Source: Niallia circulans (GTDB lineage: Bacteria > Bacillota > Bacilli > Bacillales > Cytobacillaceae). Taken from it: 64,000 nt of DNA. Made by a program: the position numbers and the translations under genes. Location: the NCBI RefSeq assembly GCF_003726095.1, contig NZ_CP026031.1:1488001-1552000 (forward strand), in the 5' to 3' direction. Numbering within the stretch: position 1 is the stretch's first letter; each line of letters opens with the position of its first letter. Below the pieces are notes generated by a model. The model saw nothing but the letters and a program-made list of their open reading frames with translations, was not told the origin of the DNA and did no database searches. Shown here piece by piece: positions 44,725 to 55,577 of the stretch.

Positions 44725-45294
44725 TCACTCCCACAATCTTTCCACTTCTACTAATTCATTTTTCATAAATTTCATTCGGTAAATATCTGGCTTTGTCGTA
44801 TGAAGTAAAAATTCTAAATCAAACCGCCTATCGTAGTAGCTCATCATTAACGTCATTACTACACCGTGGGTTCCGATTGCGATCTTTTTTCCTGCATATG
44901 TAGTTAGTAACTGTTTTAAAACCTTTATTGCCCGTTTTTGACATACTCTATTAGACTCAGCTCCAGCTAACGCATAATCTGGATTCGAAAACGATTTACT
45001 AAGAAATGGATACAATTCATTATTAGTTAATGGAACAGTATCTAGACTAAACACTTTTTCTTTTAAATCTTCCATAATGAACACCTCTTTGCCCAAGGCT
45101 GCAGCTAAATCATTAATGGTTAAGATAGCACGTTGATAAGGACTGGAAACAAAAAGATCAATTTCTTCCTTTTGTAGCATTTTGCTTATACGTTCAGAAT
45201 CCTCTTTTCCTTTTTCTGTTAACCCTCTTGTTCGTTCTGTTCCTTGGGCTTTTGGCGATTCACCGTGTCTTACCATGTAAATATATGTTATCAT
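44725..45294 (-). CDS. Histidine phosphatase (phosphoglycerate mutase-like)
   Basis: 189 aa from ATG 45294 (GGGAGAG upstream). YMVRHGESPKAQGT (RHG catalytic), a GLTEKGKEDSERISKML stretch, FVSSPYQRAILT and the second histidine in IAIGTHGVVMTLMM. Histidine phosphatase superfamily; substrate open. 22 bp before the methyltransferase, perhaps co-transcribed. Confidence 0.88.
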   Translation of the reverse strand: MITYIYMVRHGESPKAQGTERTRGLTEKGKEDSERISKMLQKEEIDLFVSSPYQRAILTINDLAAALGKEVFIMEDLKEKVFSLDTVPLTNNELYPFLSKSFSNPDYALAGAESNRVCQKRAIKVLKQLLTTYAGKKIAIGTHGVVMTLMMSYYDRRFDLEFLLHTTKPDIYRMKFMKNELVEVERLWE

Positions 45295-45347
45295 TTTACT
45301 CTCCCACATTTTCCCCTCTAATACGTAACCATTCCGTAGTTTTTTTC

Positions 45348-45757
45348 TTAATAAAGTTCTTTTCGATAAAGGTAAGAACCTCTATTTCCTGGCAGTGTTA
45401 CGAATTCCTTTGCTTCTTCAAAAGACAACCATTTATAGCCACTATGCTCATTATTTAAACGTACATCTTGATTTTCCTCTATAAAGCTAACAAATACTGG
45501 GGTAATATATAGGGAGTTTTCTCCAGGCGAATATATTTGGTCAAATGTATTCGAACTATAAAGGGCTAGCTTGGTAATACCTGTTTCTTCCTTTACCTCT
45601 CTTAAACTGCTTCCTAAGCTTTTTCCCCCTGTTCTAGGCTTCCCCCTATGCAACACCACATATCTTAAATACTGGAGTTGCTCGTTTCAATAATAGAACT
45701 TTATCTAAAGACAACCGCTATCCCAGCACTGCAAATCGGTGTTTGTATCCCTTTCAT
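45348..45757 (-). pseudogene. Nudix hydrolase, several frameshifts
   Basis: From ATG 45757 the pieces MKGIQTPICSAGIAVV, KVLLLKRATPVFK, MWCCIGGSLEQGEK and SLGSSLREVKEETGITKL lie in different frames. Joined, they give a complete Nudix box (G-x5-E-x7-RE-x2-EE-x-G). Lesions are near 45705-45712, 45661-45665 and the T-run 45620-45624. With at least three breaks this one may be truly dead. Confidence 0.7.
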
Positions 45758-45905
45758 TTTTTTAACTCCAAACATGTTTTGTAAAATTAAGTCTTTTTTT
45801 ATTATAGTTCTTTTTCTCAAAAACTGGTAATATTTCTTGTATTTTATTTTTATAAAAGAGGGATAAACATACTAGTAAATTTCTTAACAAATAGGAGGTT
45901 AAAAG

Positions 45906-46140
45906 ATGTGTGTATTACAGAAATTTGCCTTAATGCTAATCGTGATTGGTGCTGTTAATGGGGGACTTATCGGTTTATTTCAGTACGTTCTTGATGTAGC
46001 GATTTTTGGAGGACAGCATACAGGATTTTCTCGTATTATCTATATGTATAGGTGGAATTACTGGTTTATTGAGTCTTAGCTTATTTTTCTCATCTGAAAG
46101 CTTCTCAAAACCAAACTTTCAAAAGCGTCCCCCCTATTAA
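45906..46140 (+). pseudogene. DUF378 (YuzA-like) membrane protein, frameshifted
   Basis: KFALMLIVIGAVNGGLIGLF, DVAIFGGQHTGFSRIIYM, then a shift of frame near 46047 (two bases missing or one extra), then IGGITGLLSLSLFFSSES to 46140. The GxxNxGLxGLF and FGG...RIIY elements are DUF378. Start after ATAGGAGGTTAAAAG. Confidence 0.65.
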
Positions 46141-46170
46141 ATTGGAATATAATCGTTATTAAACAAATTA

Positions 46171-46211
46171 AAACGGCAAACAAAACTATGCATTGGTTTT
46201 GTTTGCCGTTT
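46171..46211. terminator. Strong bidirectional terminator
   Basis: Perfect 16-bp stem AAACGGCAAACAAAAC / GTTTTGTTTGCCGTTT with a 9-nt loop between convergent genes. Confidence 0.85.
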
Positions 46212-46226
46212 TCAATTATTATCTTC

Positions 46227-47477
46227 TTATAAAATATTCGCCACTAACTGAATTCCACTTAGAAACAGACCGATAATAAATCCGCATACGGCTCCGTTTA
46301 CCCGAATCCATTGCAAATCTTTGCCTACATTATTCTCAATCATATCGACAAGTGTTTCGTTATCCAGCTTATCCAGATTTTCTTTTACTAAATTGCCAAT
46401 TTGATCATGGTTTTTCTCAATAAAATGAGAAATTTGGTGAATAATCCATGGATCAATCTTTTCGCCATTTTCTTCAATTTTTCCCACTAGCTGAAGAATA
46501 AATGGAAGAGCTTTTGTTTCCATAAACTCCTCATTTTCAAGAAGTTCGATTGCTTTCTCTTGTGCTTGCTTGAGGCTTGTTAAGATTGTATGATTGGACT
46601 CAAGCGAATCAAGGACTTTATCTTTCCATGTATAGATTCCTGCTAATACTTTCTCGTTTTCTGGAAGGCTTTCAATTTCCTTACGAATGTAGTGAACCAA
46701 TGCTTCACGGTTTTGCTCCCCATCTTTTTGAAGACTACGCATTCCACTTAAGCAAAGATTTTGGACAATTTGCCCTAACTTTTCTTCTGTTAAAATATTC
46801 TGCAATGTCTTTAACGCAAATTGCAGCATGCCGCTTGCCTCAACATTATTTAACACATTCATCGAAACAGAACCAAGTTTTAGAGCTGTTTCTTCTTTTC
46901 GCAGCCAAGCTTCCGTTTTTACTAGAACATGATCCAATGCTTTCTTATCCACTTCTTCTGAAATTAATTGCTTTGTAAGCAGCTGTAGAATATTACTTAT
47001 TTGTACATCTGATAAAGCTGCTGACATTTGCTTACGCACGAATGGAGTTATTTTTTCGACGTCTATATTTCTAATTGCTTGCTGTGTAGCTTTTATCATT
47101 GCTTTCTTTACTGGCTCTGTTTCTATTCTTGTTTTGATGGCGGCAGTGATTTTTTCGGTAAAAGGAATATTCTTCACTTTATCCTGGATACTTTCCTTTG
47201 ATAACCAATCCTTTTTCAAAACAGTCACTAGCCCATTTACCATCCTATCCCTATTTTTAGGTAATAAACCAGTATGTGGGATTGGCAAACCTAAAGGATG
47301 TCTAAATAGTGCTGTAACGGCAAACCAGTCTGCTAGACCACCGACAAGTCCAGCCTCAAAACCGCCATGAATTAAATGTATCCAACTATTATCTTGAAAT
47401 GGAAATGTCAGGATAAACCCCAATCCCATAATAAGAAGTGAATACCTTGCAAGCTTTCTTGATGATTTTTTTTCCAC
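46227..47477 (-). CDS. DUF445 family membrane protein
   Basis: 416 aa. Membrane spans at both ends (SLLIMGLGFILTFPF; VNGAVCGFIIGLFLSGIQLV) flank a long helical body. GGFEAGLVGGLADWFAVTAL followed by FRHPLGLPIPHTGLLPKNRD is the DUF445 signature. Function unknown. Confidence 0.9.
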   Translation of the reverse strand: MEKKSSRKLARYSLLIMGLGFILTFPFQDNSWIHLIHGGFEAGLVGGLADWFAVTALFRHPLGLPIPHTGLLPKNRDRMVNGLVTVLKKDWLSKESIQDKVKNIPFTEKITAAIKTRIETEPVKKAMIKATQQAIRNIDVEKITPFVRKQMSAALSDVQISNILQLLTKQLISEEVDKKALDHVLVKTEAWLRKEETALKLGSVSMNVLNNVEASGMLQFALKTLQNILTEEKLGQIVQNLCLSGMRSLQKDGEQNREALVHYIRKEIESLPENEKVLAGIYTWKDKVLDSLESNHTILTSLKQAQEKAIELLENEEFMETKALPFILQLVGKIEENGEKIDPWIIHQISHFIEKNHDQIGNLVKENLDKLDNETLVDMIENNVGKDLQWIRVNGAVCGFIIGLFLSGIQLVANIL

Positions 47478-47659
47478 GCATTGTCCCTCATTTTACTTTT
47501 AAAATCGTTTTTACATCTTTTTAGATGTAGAACCTCTATTCAGTAGTATACCAATAATCACCTAAAAACAGAAAGAGAAAGTAGATTTTTAGCTTTTTTT
47601 TCTTATGGTATAACAAAAGCCAAAAGATCTGTTCGACCTTTCAGCTTCCTCGCACCGCT

Positions 47660-48529
47660 TTATAACTTGTCTAATGGCGCTAAAAATTCATTCATTACCT
47701 GTCTATACTGCTCAGGTTCTTCTATATAGGCCATATGGGCACTTTCTTCAAATACATGAAAAGATGCATGTGGAGTTCTGCTACTATAATATTCTGTTGA
47801 TGCTGGTGTTGCTTCATCATAGCGCCCACATGTATACAATGTTGGTATAGAAATTTCTGCTAACTGTTCCGTACAATCAAATGTTTTTAAGTTCCCTTGT
47901 ACAGTAAATTCTGAAGGTCCCCACATTATTTGATACACATGTGGATTTCTAAAGTGCTTTCCTTGTTTTAAATGTTCTGGATAAGGCTTTAATCTACACA
48001 CAAAATGATCATTAAACACTTCAATCGCTTGTTGAAAAGCAGGTGTATCTGTCGTTCCGTTTTCTTCACAGCTTCTGATCGTTTCTTGCACCTCTAGTGG
48101 TAATAAAGCTAAATTTTTCTTTTGATCTTTTTCCCACAATGGTGCACTTAAACACGGACTGGAGAAAATAATGCTGCTAATTCCTTCTCGATTATTAAAA
48201 TAAGAAGCAGCGGCAAGAGTTGTGCCCCATGAATGGCCAAGAATATGGACTTTTTTCAATTCTAATCCTTTACGAACTTGCGCGACTTCTTCGACAAACC
48301 TGTCTAATGTCCATAGGGAATCATCATCTGGTCGATCTGACTTTCCACAGCCTAACTGATCATATAATATGACTGGTCGATCGGTTGCCAAGTCCTTTAA
48401 CCCCTGTAAAGAGTATGAGCTAGAACCTGGTCCTCCATGTAAAATAAGCAGTGGAGTCCCTTCTGCTGTCTCATTATGTATGATATACCATACTTTTCCT
48501 CCTGTAACCTCTATATATCCTTCTTTCAT
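47660..48529 (-). CDS. pip: Proline iminopeptidase (S33)
   Basis: 289 aa. HGGPGSSSYSLQGL (oxyanion), YDQLGCGKSDRPD, nucleophile GHSWGTTLAA (Ser near 108), acid in GRYDEATP, and the C-terminal ESAHMAYIEEP histidine. It is full length and typical for removal of N-terminal proline or similar residues from peptides. Start after AAAAGGAGTAAGCGG. Confidence 0.88.
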   Translation of the reverse strand: MKEGYIEVTGGKVWYIIHNETAEGTPLLILHGGPGSSSYSLQGLKDLATDRPVILYDQLGCGKSDRPDDDSLWTLDRFVEEVAQVRKGLELKKVHILGHSWGTTLAAASYFNNREGISSIIFSSPCLSAPLWEKDQKKNLALLPLEVQETIRSCEENGTTDTPAFQQAIEVFNDHFVCRLKPYPEHLKQGKHFRNPHVYQIMWGPSEFTVQGNLKTFDCTEQLAEISIPTLYTCGRYDEATPASTEYYSSRTPHASFHVFEESAHMAYIEEPEQYRQVMNEFLAPLDKL

Positions 48530-48573
48530 CCGCTTACTCCTTTTCGCATTTTACTACTAGTTTAGCCTATTAA

Positions 48574-48948
48574 TTATTCCGATATCTTTTTTTCGATAAT
48601 CTCCACGCGATTTCCAAATGGGTCACGAAACTCAAACCGTTCATAGCCTTCAATAGGAATAGAATCAGTTATTTCTACTCCTAGATCATTCAGTTTATTT
48701 TTCCAATCCAACATACTATCTACTTGGTAAGCAAGGTGGGACTTAGTTGAATAACGATCAAATCCTTCTTCTGTTCCAACATGTACATCCATATTTCCTA
48801 GAGATAGCCAAAAACCCCCTCTTCCTTGTAAGGATGCAGGCTTCGCTATTTCTTTTATACCTAGCTCGCCACAATAAAAATCCTTAGCCTTTTGTTCCAT
48901 TCCTTTAGGAATGGTTATTTGCACATGATGCACACCAATTATAGTCAT
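48574..48948 (-). CDS. VOC/glyoxalase-family protein
   Basis: 124 aa. IIGVHHVQITIPKGMEQKAK and FYCGELGIKEIAKP begin a vicinal-oxygen-chelate fold; GRGGFWLSLGNMDVHVGTEE and FEFRDPFGNRVEIIEK complete it, with H7, H54 and E119-type ligands plausible. Substrate unknown. Confidence 0.85.
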   Translation of the reverse strand: MTIIGVHHVQITIPKGMEQKAKDFYCGELGIKEIAKPASLQGRGGFWLSLGNMDVHVGTEEGFDRYSTKSHLAYQVDSMLDWKNKLNDLGVEITDSIPIEGYERFEFRDPFGNRVEIIEKKISE

Positions 48949-49156
48949 CTTCCTTTTCCCTCCCAGATCTTCGTCCTATTAATTTTATAATAGTCTAGCC
49001 AAATAAAACATATCGTAAATCTAATCATTTATGATTAGAAAAAATAATGGTAAATAATGGTCAATAAGTCATTTATCTCCTTAGATACTATGAAAATACG
49101 GCAAAGAATAAATCATATATAAAAACCAGGAGACTAGCGAAGGTACAAATTAGGTT

Positions 49157-49870
49157 TTATGTTTCCTTACCAAGTGAAAATCCCGCAAACAGCTTGCCTC
49201 CATATGGCTTTAATACTTTTTCCGTAATTTCTATAATTTTATCTTTTTCTCTGGTTCTATAAAAGCAATCAAATGCTTCAATAAACTCATCTGCAAATAG
49301 AGAATCATATTGTCGTAAAGCCCTGACCATCCATTTCGATGTGCCAATCCATTGCTTATTTACTCTTAAAACAAATTCATGGAGAAGAAAGCTTAATGTA
49401 CTTGCAATGAAAATTTCCTCTTGTTTATTGTCCGCTCCTATCAAATCGTCTAGCACGTCTGTTATAAAGTAACGCTTCGTACGAATTGTTTCCTCTGACC
49501 ATTCTTTCGGTCCCTCTGCCAGCATTTGTTTTGCTTCTTGTTTGATTGCTTGCAAAGCTCCGTCGTCTCTTAATATGATTCCTTCTGTAACCATTCGCTG
49601 CATAGAAGGTTTGGCTATATTATAGTCCATTAAGAAGAAATCTTTATAGGAAGATAAATTATGTACAAATACTTCAATTGGCCAACCAAATTCCATCATA
49701 GACTCTCTATAAGAGGAGACGATCTTTTCATCAAAAATGACAATATCAAGATCGGAAGTAGCTGTTGCTTGTCCCCTTACTACACTTCCGGCTAAAACAG
49801 CAGCATTACAGTTTGCATAATATGTATCTATAAAAAGGCGGGCTGCTTCTACTGGCTCTAATCTTTCCAT
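49157..49870 (-). CDS. Nucleotidyltransferase-domain protein
   Basis: 237 aa. AAVLAGSVVRGQATATSDLD is the Pol-beta-type GS-x9-DxD site (metal Asp near 42-44), followed by IVIFDEK and a helical C-terminal half of the aminoglycoside-nucleotidyltransferase sort. No resistance role can be claimed. Start ATG 49870. Confidence 0.82.
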   Translation of the reverse strand: MERLEPVEAARLFIDTYYANCNAAVLAGSVVRGQATATSDLDIVIFDEKIVSSYRESMMEFGWPIEVFVHNLSSYKDFFLMDYNIAKPSMQRMVTEGIILRDDGALQAIKQEAKQMLAEGPKEWSEETIRTKRYFITDVLDDLIGADNKQEEIFIASTLSFLLHEFVLRVNKQWIGTSKWMVRALRQYDSLFADEFIEAFDCFYRTREKDKIIEITEKVLKPYGGKLFAGFSLGKET

Positions 49871-49900
49871 GTAATTAACTCCTTTTCCTAATCATTATAT

Positions 49901-50793
49901 TCAATCAATAGTTATTATTAATTCCTTGACAAATACTGCTGTTCCACTAATCTCCACATCTAATTGACCATTCCTCTCAGAAACAATAACAGATACTCTC
50001 CCATCATGACCTATCTCCTGACCTTGTTCAATAACAATAGACTTATTTTTCCATGCCTCATCTACATACTTAATATAATATGCCCCATCACTCCTGACGC
50101 TGTGCCCGTAACTGGATCCTCGGTTGTCCCAGAGTAAGGAGAAGAAAAATGCCTTCCATGCATAATTGCATTTATATCATAGGTTTCTAGGCAAAATGGA
50201 TGAATGGATGCATGAGGAATTTCCGCTAAAATAGCTGGAAACAAGTCATTTTTAACAGCCATTTTTGAAAATACACGCAGTTCTTTAATAGGAATGAGGA
50301 GTGTCCACAGCCCCGTATTGCCATAAAGAATCGGAAAATTTGTATCTAAATCAGATTCTTTAAGACCGATTGCTTCTGCTAATGCTAAACGTGAACCTTT
50401 GAATTCTTTAAATTGCGGTGTAACTTGCTTCATCGTAATGGCAGGCTTAGACTGATCACGATGATTAATTTTAATCGGAAGCACTCCCGCTTTTGTCTCG
50501 ATGGAATAAAGTTCTTTGTCTGAGAGCAGCCCCATCGTTTTTAGTGCAAAAACAGTAGCGATAGTAGCGTGACCACAAAGATTCACTTCATGTCCAGGAG
50601 TAAAATAACGAATATTTAGATCAGCACATTCTGATGGTAAAACAAACGCCGTTTCATTAAAACCTACCTCTTTGGCTATTTTCTGCATTTCTATCTCGGT
50701 ATATTGCTCTCCCGCTAACACGATTCCAGCAGGATTTCCCTTATTCGGCTGATCAGTAAATGCATCATAATGTAAAACAGTAATTTTCTTCAT
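49901..50793 (-). pseudogene. PhzF-family protein, frameshifted in a G-run
   Basis: [51 protein letters not shown] (catalytic Glu), [34 protein letters not shown]. The frame breaks at the G4 run (C-run 50083-50086) near the end. One more G gives [14 protein letters not shown] and a stop at 49901, 297 aa as in the family. PhzF members are isomerases of unknown substrate here. Confidence 0.88.
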
Positions 50794-50833
50794 TTCCATT
50801 TTCCTCCTACTAATCTATTTATCTCTTCCTTTA

Positions 50834-51412
50834 TTATCTATCATATTCCATCCGCTTTGCTGTTTCCCTTCCTACTTCCTCGCCGTATAACTTCTCCACT
50901 ATATGAAAGGACATATTGATTCCGGCAGATATCCCACCAGAAGTTAGTATCTTTCCTTCATCTACAAATTTCACTTCCCTAACTATCTGAACCTTTGGGA
51001 ATTCCTGCTCTAAGCGATCAATATCCATCCAGTGCGTGGTAGCCTTTAAATTATCCAACAACTCAGCCTTCGCTAATAAAAATGCTCCTGTACAGACAGA
51101 AGTCATAAATTCCACTTTCCTTGATTGCTTTTTAATCCACTTAATGGAAACCGGATTATAAATTTCGATTTCTTCTGCACCATAGCCGCCTGGAACAATG
51201 AGAATATCCAGAACAGGATGGTTTTCAAAAGAAAAATCTGCTTCTATTCTAAGACCATTTCTTGCTAAAATAGTTCCACCTTTTTCTGAAATAGTATAGA
51301 CATGGAATAATTTATTCTCCCCACCAGCTAAAGAAAAAACTTCAAATGGACCAGCAACATCCAATACTTCTACTTCATTGTAAATGAATATTCCGACAAT
51401 TAGTTCCTTCAT
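50834..51412 (-). CDS. DJ-1/PfpI family protein
   Basis: 192 aa from ATG 51412 (GGGGGG upstream). LIVGIFIYNEVEVLDVAGPF start, Glu-bearing PGGYGAEE, the nucleophile elbow TSVCTGAFLLAKAELL (Cys near 100), ATTHWMDIDRLE and SGGISAGINMSFHIVEKL. This is the isonitrile-hydratase or AraC-amidase-like subgroup; the activity is not certain. Confidence 0.88.
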   Translation of the reverse strand: MKELIVGIFIYNEVEVLDVAGPFEVFSLAGGENKLFHVYTISEKGGTILARNGLRIEADFSFENHPVLDILIVPGGYGAEEIEIYNPVSIKWIKKQSRKVEFMTSVCTGAFLLAKAELLDNLKATTHWMDIDRLEQEFPKVQIVREVKFVDEGKILTSGGISAGINMSFHIVEKLYGEEVGRETAKRMEYDR

Positions 51413-51617
51413 GTTCCCCCCTAAAATAGATATATATGTAAAATAAAGAAAAATCAATTAACAACTCTAGTCTTTACATCCTAACACGTTTTGCGAATTT
51501 TAAAATAATATTTTTACTAAATTTCTTATAAATAGGCTCTGTTAAAGTTTAAAGATGATATTTCTTATAAAATAAAGTTCCATTTTATAATATTTGCTTA
51601 TTAAACTAAGGCATCTG

Positions 51618-51906
51618 TTAGTGACATACCCTATTAATTTTTTGGATTGAGTTAATGGTTAAAGAATAAATCGTATATGTGTCTTCTGTATTCATAATGG
51701 TTTCTGACTTTTCATCAACCCAAATTTCAATTATTTCTATATCCCCTATAACTAATGATTCATAACTGTTCTCTATTGGATAAATAGTTTTCTATACTTT
51801 TATGATAATTTTGTCGATTATCAACCTTTACTTCACTATTTTGCTTGCAAACAAATAAAACCAACTGATAGAAGATATAGGATAAGATTAAACTTATTTT
51901 TTTCAT
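51618..51906 (-). pseudogene. Possible small secreted or lipoprotein gene, broken
   Basis: From ATG 51906, KKISLILSYIFYQLVLFVCK resembles a lipoprotein signal with a late Cys. After a frame change near 51765 the reading SYESLVIGDIEIIEIWVDEK and TYTIYSLTINSIQKIN runs to 51618. No homologue known; speculative. The rest of 51413-52023 has no recognised gene. Confidence 0.35.
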
Positions 51907-52023
51907 AAATGAAAGTTCCCTTAACAATCTTTGTAATTTAGGCGAACAAATCCCTTTCTCCGATTCAAATATATTACTAACCGATTTATCTCACCTCTTG
52001 TTAAACTAACCTCCTATAGAAAA

Positions 52024-52048
52024 AAGAGCTGACCCAAGCAGCTCTTTG
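52024..52048 (-). terminator. Terminator of the AraC-type gene
   Basis: AAAGAGCTG/CAGCTCTTT, 9-bp perfect stem, 7-nt loop, followed on minus by three more T. 16 bp after the stop. Confidence 0.8.
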
Positions 52049-52063
52049 ATCTAAAAAATAAAA

Positions 52064-52936
52064 TTATTTTTTTAAAACTGGAATCCAAATTTCGCTTTTC
52101 ACAAATGGTGAAGTTAAATCTTGGGTTTTAATCGACAAGATTTCGGGTCCTTCTGTTACTTGATAATTGGAAGATGGAAACCACTCAGAAAAAATCCTCC
52201 CCCAAGTTTCCTGTAAAGTACTAGGAAAAGCTCCCGTTGATTCAAATATCGCCCAGGTTAAAGCAGGAACTTCAAGTTTTGAAAAGTTTTCAGGACATTC
52301 TTCTGTTGTTGTCACTCCTATATACTGATCAAGCTCTCCTTTTTCTTCCATACGTCCATCAGAAAAGTTTGTAGATGCTTGAATCATTCCTTTAGGTTCA
52401 GCATTAGAGAGTTTTTTTAATTGATCTATTTTTTCCATAGTCAAAGATTTCCACATTGCTGTAATTTCCGGGTTTTCCCCTTCAAAAATAATTGGAACTC
52501 TTTTCATCATACCAACTATGTTAAATGCTTTTTTTTGTTCAATTCGGTAATTCATTTCATTTCCTCCTCTAATTGATAATTGGAAGGTCATTGGTGGAAA
52601 GGCTTTTAATTGCTGTCCGTTGTTTCTTGCTTCTGATGGTGTTACACCATGGAAATTTTGAAAAGCTCTAGTAAAAGAGTCTGGAGAATTGTATCCATAT
52701 TTAACCGCAATATCAATTATCTTTAAAATACTATTTGTAAGCTCAAATGCAGCCAAACTCAGTCGTCTACGGCGAATGTATTCTGATAATGTTATACCTG
52801 CAAGAAAAGAAAACATTCTTTTAAAATGATATTCGGAGCAATGAGCGATTCTTGCCACTATTTTAAAGTCTATTTCGTTCGTGAGGTTCTCCTCAATATA
52901 TCCCATTGCATCATTCATGTTCTTAAGCAAATCCAT
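52064..52936 (-). CDS. AraC-family regulator with GyrI-like domain
   Basis: 290 aa from ATG 52936 (AAGGGGGG upstream). Two helix-turn-helix units at residues 10-105 ([40 protein letters not shown]), then a GyrI-like small-molecule domain from about 120 ([19 protein letters not shown] to the C-terminus). This is the SoxS/Rob-like layout with ligand sensing. Target genes unknown. Confidence 0.9.
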   Translation of the reverse strand: MDLLKNMNDAMGYIEENLTNEIDFKIVARIAHCSEYHFKRMFSFLAGITLSEYIRRRRLSLAAFELTNSILKIIDIAVKYGYNSPDSFTRAFQNFHGVTPSEARNNGQQLKAFPPMTFQLSIRGGNEMNYRIEQKKAFNIVGMMKRVPIIFEGENPEITAMWKSLTMEKIDQLKKLSNAEPKGMIQASTNFSDGRMEEKGELDQYIGVTTTEECPENFSKLEVPALTWAIFESTGAFPSTLQETWGRIFSEWFPSSNYQVTEGPEILSIKTQDLTSPFVKSEIWIPVLKK

Positions 52937-53389
52937 TAAATGCCCCCCTTTCATCAATAGAATAACAGGAGTTGTATGTATCCGTCCGACATTATGTGCA
53001 CCATTTTGTCGGTTTAATCCTATCTTTTACTAAACTGACCATTTCTACCATAAGAAAGATCTTACATATTACAGTTTACTTCCACTTTAGCACCACATGA
53101 AAAAGGCCTCCCTTTACATTAGGAAAGTCTCCTATAGTTTGAGAGAAATGATTCACAATGTTCTTTTTAAAAATTTTTCTTCTAGTAGGATTAAAAAGGA
53201 GAAGAATCTAAAAAGACCTTACTAAATTATCTGTAGATCATTGGACTTTTAGATTCATCTATTAATATAAAAAATAATAAAAGCTTCTTACTGTGGATAA
53301 TAGGGCAATAAATTTTATTGTATTATAGTTTCTAATAAATTATAATTAAATTCTGAATATTAAAACACACCACTTAAAGGAGTATGAAT

Positions 53390-54841
53390 ATGGAAGAAAT
53401 CGTGACTTTTATTAACGGGATACTATGGAGTACCCCAGTCATTTATATTGTATTAGTAATCGGTCTTATATTTACGTTTGTATCTAAATTTCTTCAAATT
53501 AGACATATAAAGGAAATGATTGTCCTCATGTTCCATGGAAAGAGTTCAGAGGCTGGAGTCTCTTCCTTTCAAGCACTTTCCATCGCATTATCCGGTAGAG
53601 TTGGGACAGGTAACATTGCTGGGGTAGCTACTGCCATTGCCTTTGGAGGACCTGGTGCCGTGTTCTGGATGTGGTTTATGGCTTTTATAGGAGCTTCTAC
53701 AGCTTTTATTGAATCAACACTCGCACAGATCTATAAAGTAAAGCAAGATGGCCAGTATAGAGGAGGGCCTGCATATTATATCGAAAAGGGAATCGGATCA
53801 AAGTGGTTTGCATTTCTATTTGCAGGAGCAGCAATCATTTCCATGTCGATATTAATGCCAGGTGTCCAGTCGAATTCAATAGCAGTTGGCATGAAAAACG
53901 CCTTTAACATGCCTACATATATAACAGGACTATTGGTAGTTTTACTGTTGGGGTTCATCATCTTTGGTGGTGTCAAACGGATAGCAAATGTAGCTCAGGT
54001 AATTGTTCCGATTATGGCTCTAGGCTATATCCTTTTATCCATCGTTATCGTTTTAATGAACATTAAAGAACTACCGGGAGTTTTTACTTTGATCTTTAAA
54101 AGTGCCTTTAACCTTGAAGCTACATTCGGTGGCATGATGGGTATGGCCATTGCATGGGGTGTAAAACGGGGAATCTACTCAAATGAAGCAGGACAAGGAA
54201 CCGGACCACACCCATCAGCTGCTGCAGAAGTATCCCATCCTGTAAAACAAGGACTTGTTCAGGCATTTTCTGTGTATATCGACACCTTGCTTGTTTGCTC
54301 AGCTACTGCCTTTATGATCTTGTTCACAGGAATGTACAATACAAAAGCCCCAAATGGAACAATGATTATTAATAATGTAGAAGGTGTAGAGGCTGGACCA
54401 GGGTTTACTCAGGCAGCAATCGATAGTCAAATCCCTGGATTTGGTTCTGGTTTTGTAGCTATTTCTTTGTTTTTATTCGCATTCACGACTATCATGGCCT
54501 ATTATTATATTGCAGAAACAAACTTGACCTATCTGCTCCGTAATAGAAATAACCGATTTTTTTCTGACTTACTGAAACTGGTTTTACTTTTTGCCACTTT
54601 TTATGGGTCCACTAAAACAGCCAGCCTAGCTTGGGCACTTGGTGATATTGGTTTAGGCTTAATGGTTTGGCTTAACATGATTGCTATCGTGATATTGGCT
54701 AAACCCGCTTTCATTGCATTAAAAGACTATGAAAAACAGAAAAAGCAAGGTTTAGATCCTGTTTTTAATCCAGAAACATTGGGAATCAAAAATGCAGACT
54801 TTTGGGTAAAGGAAGAAAAAGATAAAGATAAAGCCGTTTAA
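53390..54841 (+). CDS. Alanine/glycine:cation symporter (AgcS/AlsT)
   Basis: 483 aa, about ten membrane spans. AgcS signature stretches include ALSGRVGTGNIAGVATAIAF, GGPGAVFWMWFMAFIGASTA, GMAIAWGVKRGIYSNEAGQG and GPHPSAAAEVSHPVKQGL. Sodium- or proton-driven uptake of alanine, glycine or glutamine. ATG 53390 lies 8 nt after AAGGAG; ATG 53384 is too close. A very strong terminator follows. Confidence 0.93.
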   Translation: MEEIVTFINGILWSTPVIYIVLVIGLIFTFVSKFLQIRHIKEMIVLMFHGKSSEAGVSSFQALSIALSGRVGTGNIAGVATAIAFGGPGAVFWMWFMAFIGASTAFIESTLAQIYKVKQDGQYRGGPAYYIEKGIGSKWFAFLFAGAAIISMSILMPGVQSNSIAVGMKNAFNMPTYITGLLVVLLLGFIIFGGVKRIANVAQVIVPIMALGYILLSIVIVLMNIKELPGVFTLIFKSAFNLEATFGGMMGMAIAWGVKRGIYSNEAGQGTGPHPSAAAEVSHPVKQGLVQAFSVYIDTLLVCSATAFMILFTGMYNTKAPNGTMIINNVEGVEAGPGFTQAAIDSQIPGFGSGFVAISLFLFAFTTIMAYYYIAETNLTYLLRNRNNRFFSDLLKLVLLFATFYGSTKTASLAWALGDIGLGLMVWLNMIAIVILAKPAFIALKDYEKQKKQGLDPVFNPETLGIKNADFWVKEEKDKDKAV

Positions 54842-54887
54842 CAGCAGAAAGACCTTCTCCTAAATAGGGAGAAGGTCTTTCTGCTGT
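54841..54887 (+). terminator. Very strong terminator after agcS
   Basis: Perfect 20-bp stem (arms 54841-54860 and 54868-54887) with a 7-nt loop; the first base is the last base of the stop codon. Confidence 0.9.
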
Positions 54888-55189
54888 TGGAGTTTTTGGG
54901 TAATTACACTGCCTCTTCTATCTCCCCAAGAATAGAGGATTTTGTTTTATACCTTTTATTCTTTATGTCTAAAATCTCCAATAAAGAGGATTATTTTTAT
55001 TTTATGAAGGAATGTACTTAAACTAATCTTCCCATAGCACTATAAGAAAAACGCTCTATTATTTGAAAGCTCCCAACTGTTTAAGTGCATTGATTCACAA
55101 GCTCCATCATCAAAAATACAAAAAAGTCTATGAATTTATAGCATTGCCTTATGTAAATTCAGTTTTTTACCCTTGCCTAGTATTAATTT

Positions 55190-55550
55190 TTGAATGATGA
55201 ACTAATTCGTGATTTATAAAAGAAGAAAATCATTGTTCTATAGATTTGTTCAATAATATCAGGATTTGAATTGTATTCATCAGGGATAATCCTTACTTTT
55301 TGAATTACAGCCTCAACTCTCTTTAGTGCTTTAACATCTTCAGTATCTTTATGTTTAATTATTATTTATTATTAAACATATATAAGACATCATTTTCTAA
55401 AATTAATCTATTTTTTCCTTTAAGTGTTTATATCTCTGATTCACCAATATAAGTTCTTGTACAAACTTCATTACTGTTAGAATCTATATTTAATTTGCTT
55501 TCATTTTCACTGTTTTCTATACTATCCATTTGTACGTTATGGTTTGTAAA
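55190..55550 (-). pseudogene. Broken frame, unknown protein
   Basis: Pieces MDSIENSENESKLNIDSNSN, then in another frame KHKDTEDVKALKRVEAVIQK and VRIIPDEYNSNPDIIEQIYR, suggest a decayed gene of about 110 codons. No family can be given. The remainder of 54890-55577 shows nothing else. Confidence 0.35.
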
Positions 55551-55577
55551 GTTAATTGGGGCTAAAAATTCAAGTTT

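Noticed and set aside
52958..53389. Possible glycine riboswitch or T-box before the AgcS symporter
   Set aside because: No conserved riboswitch core or T-box sequence could be recognised in the leader.
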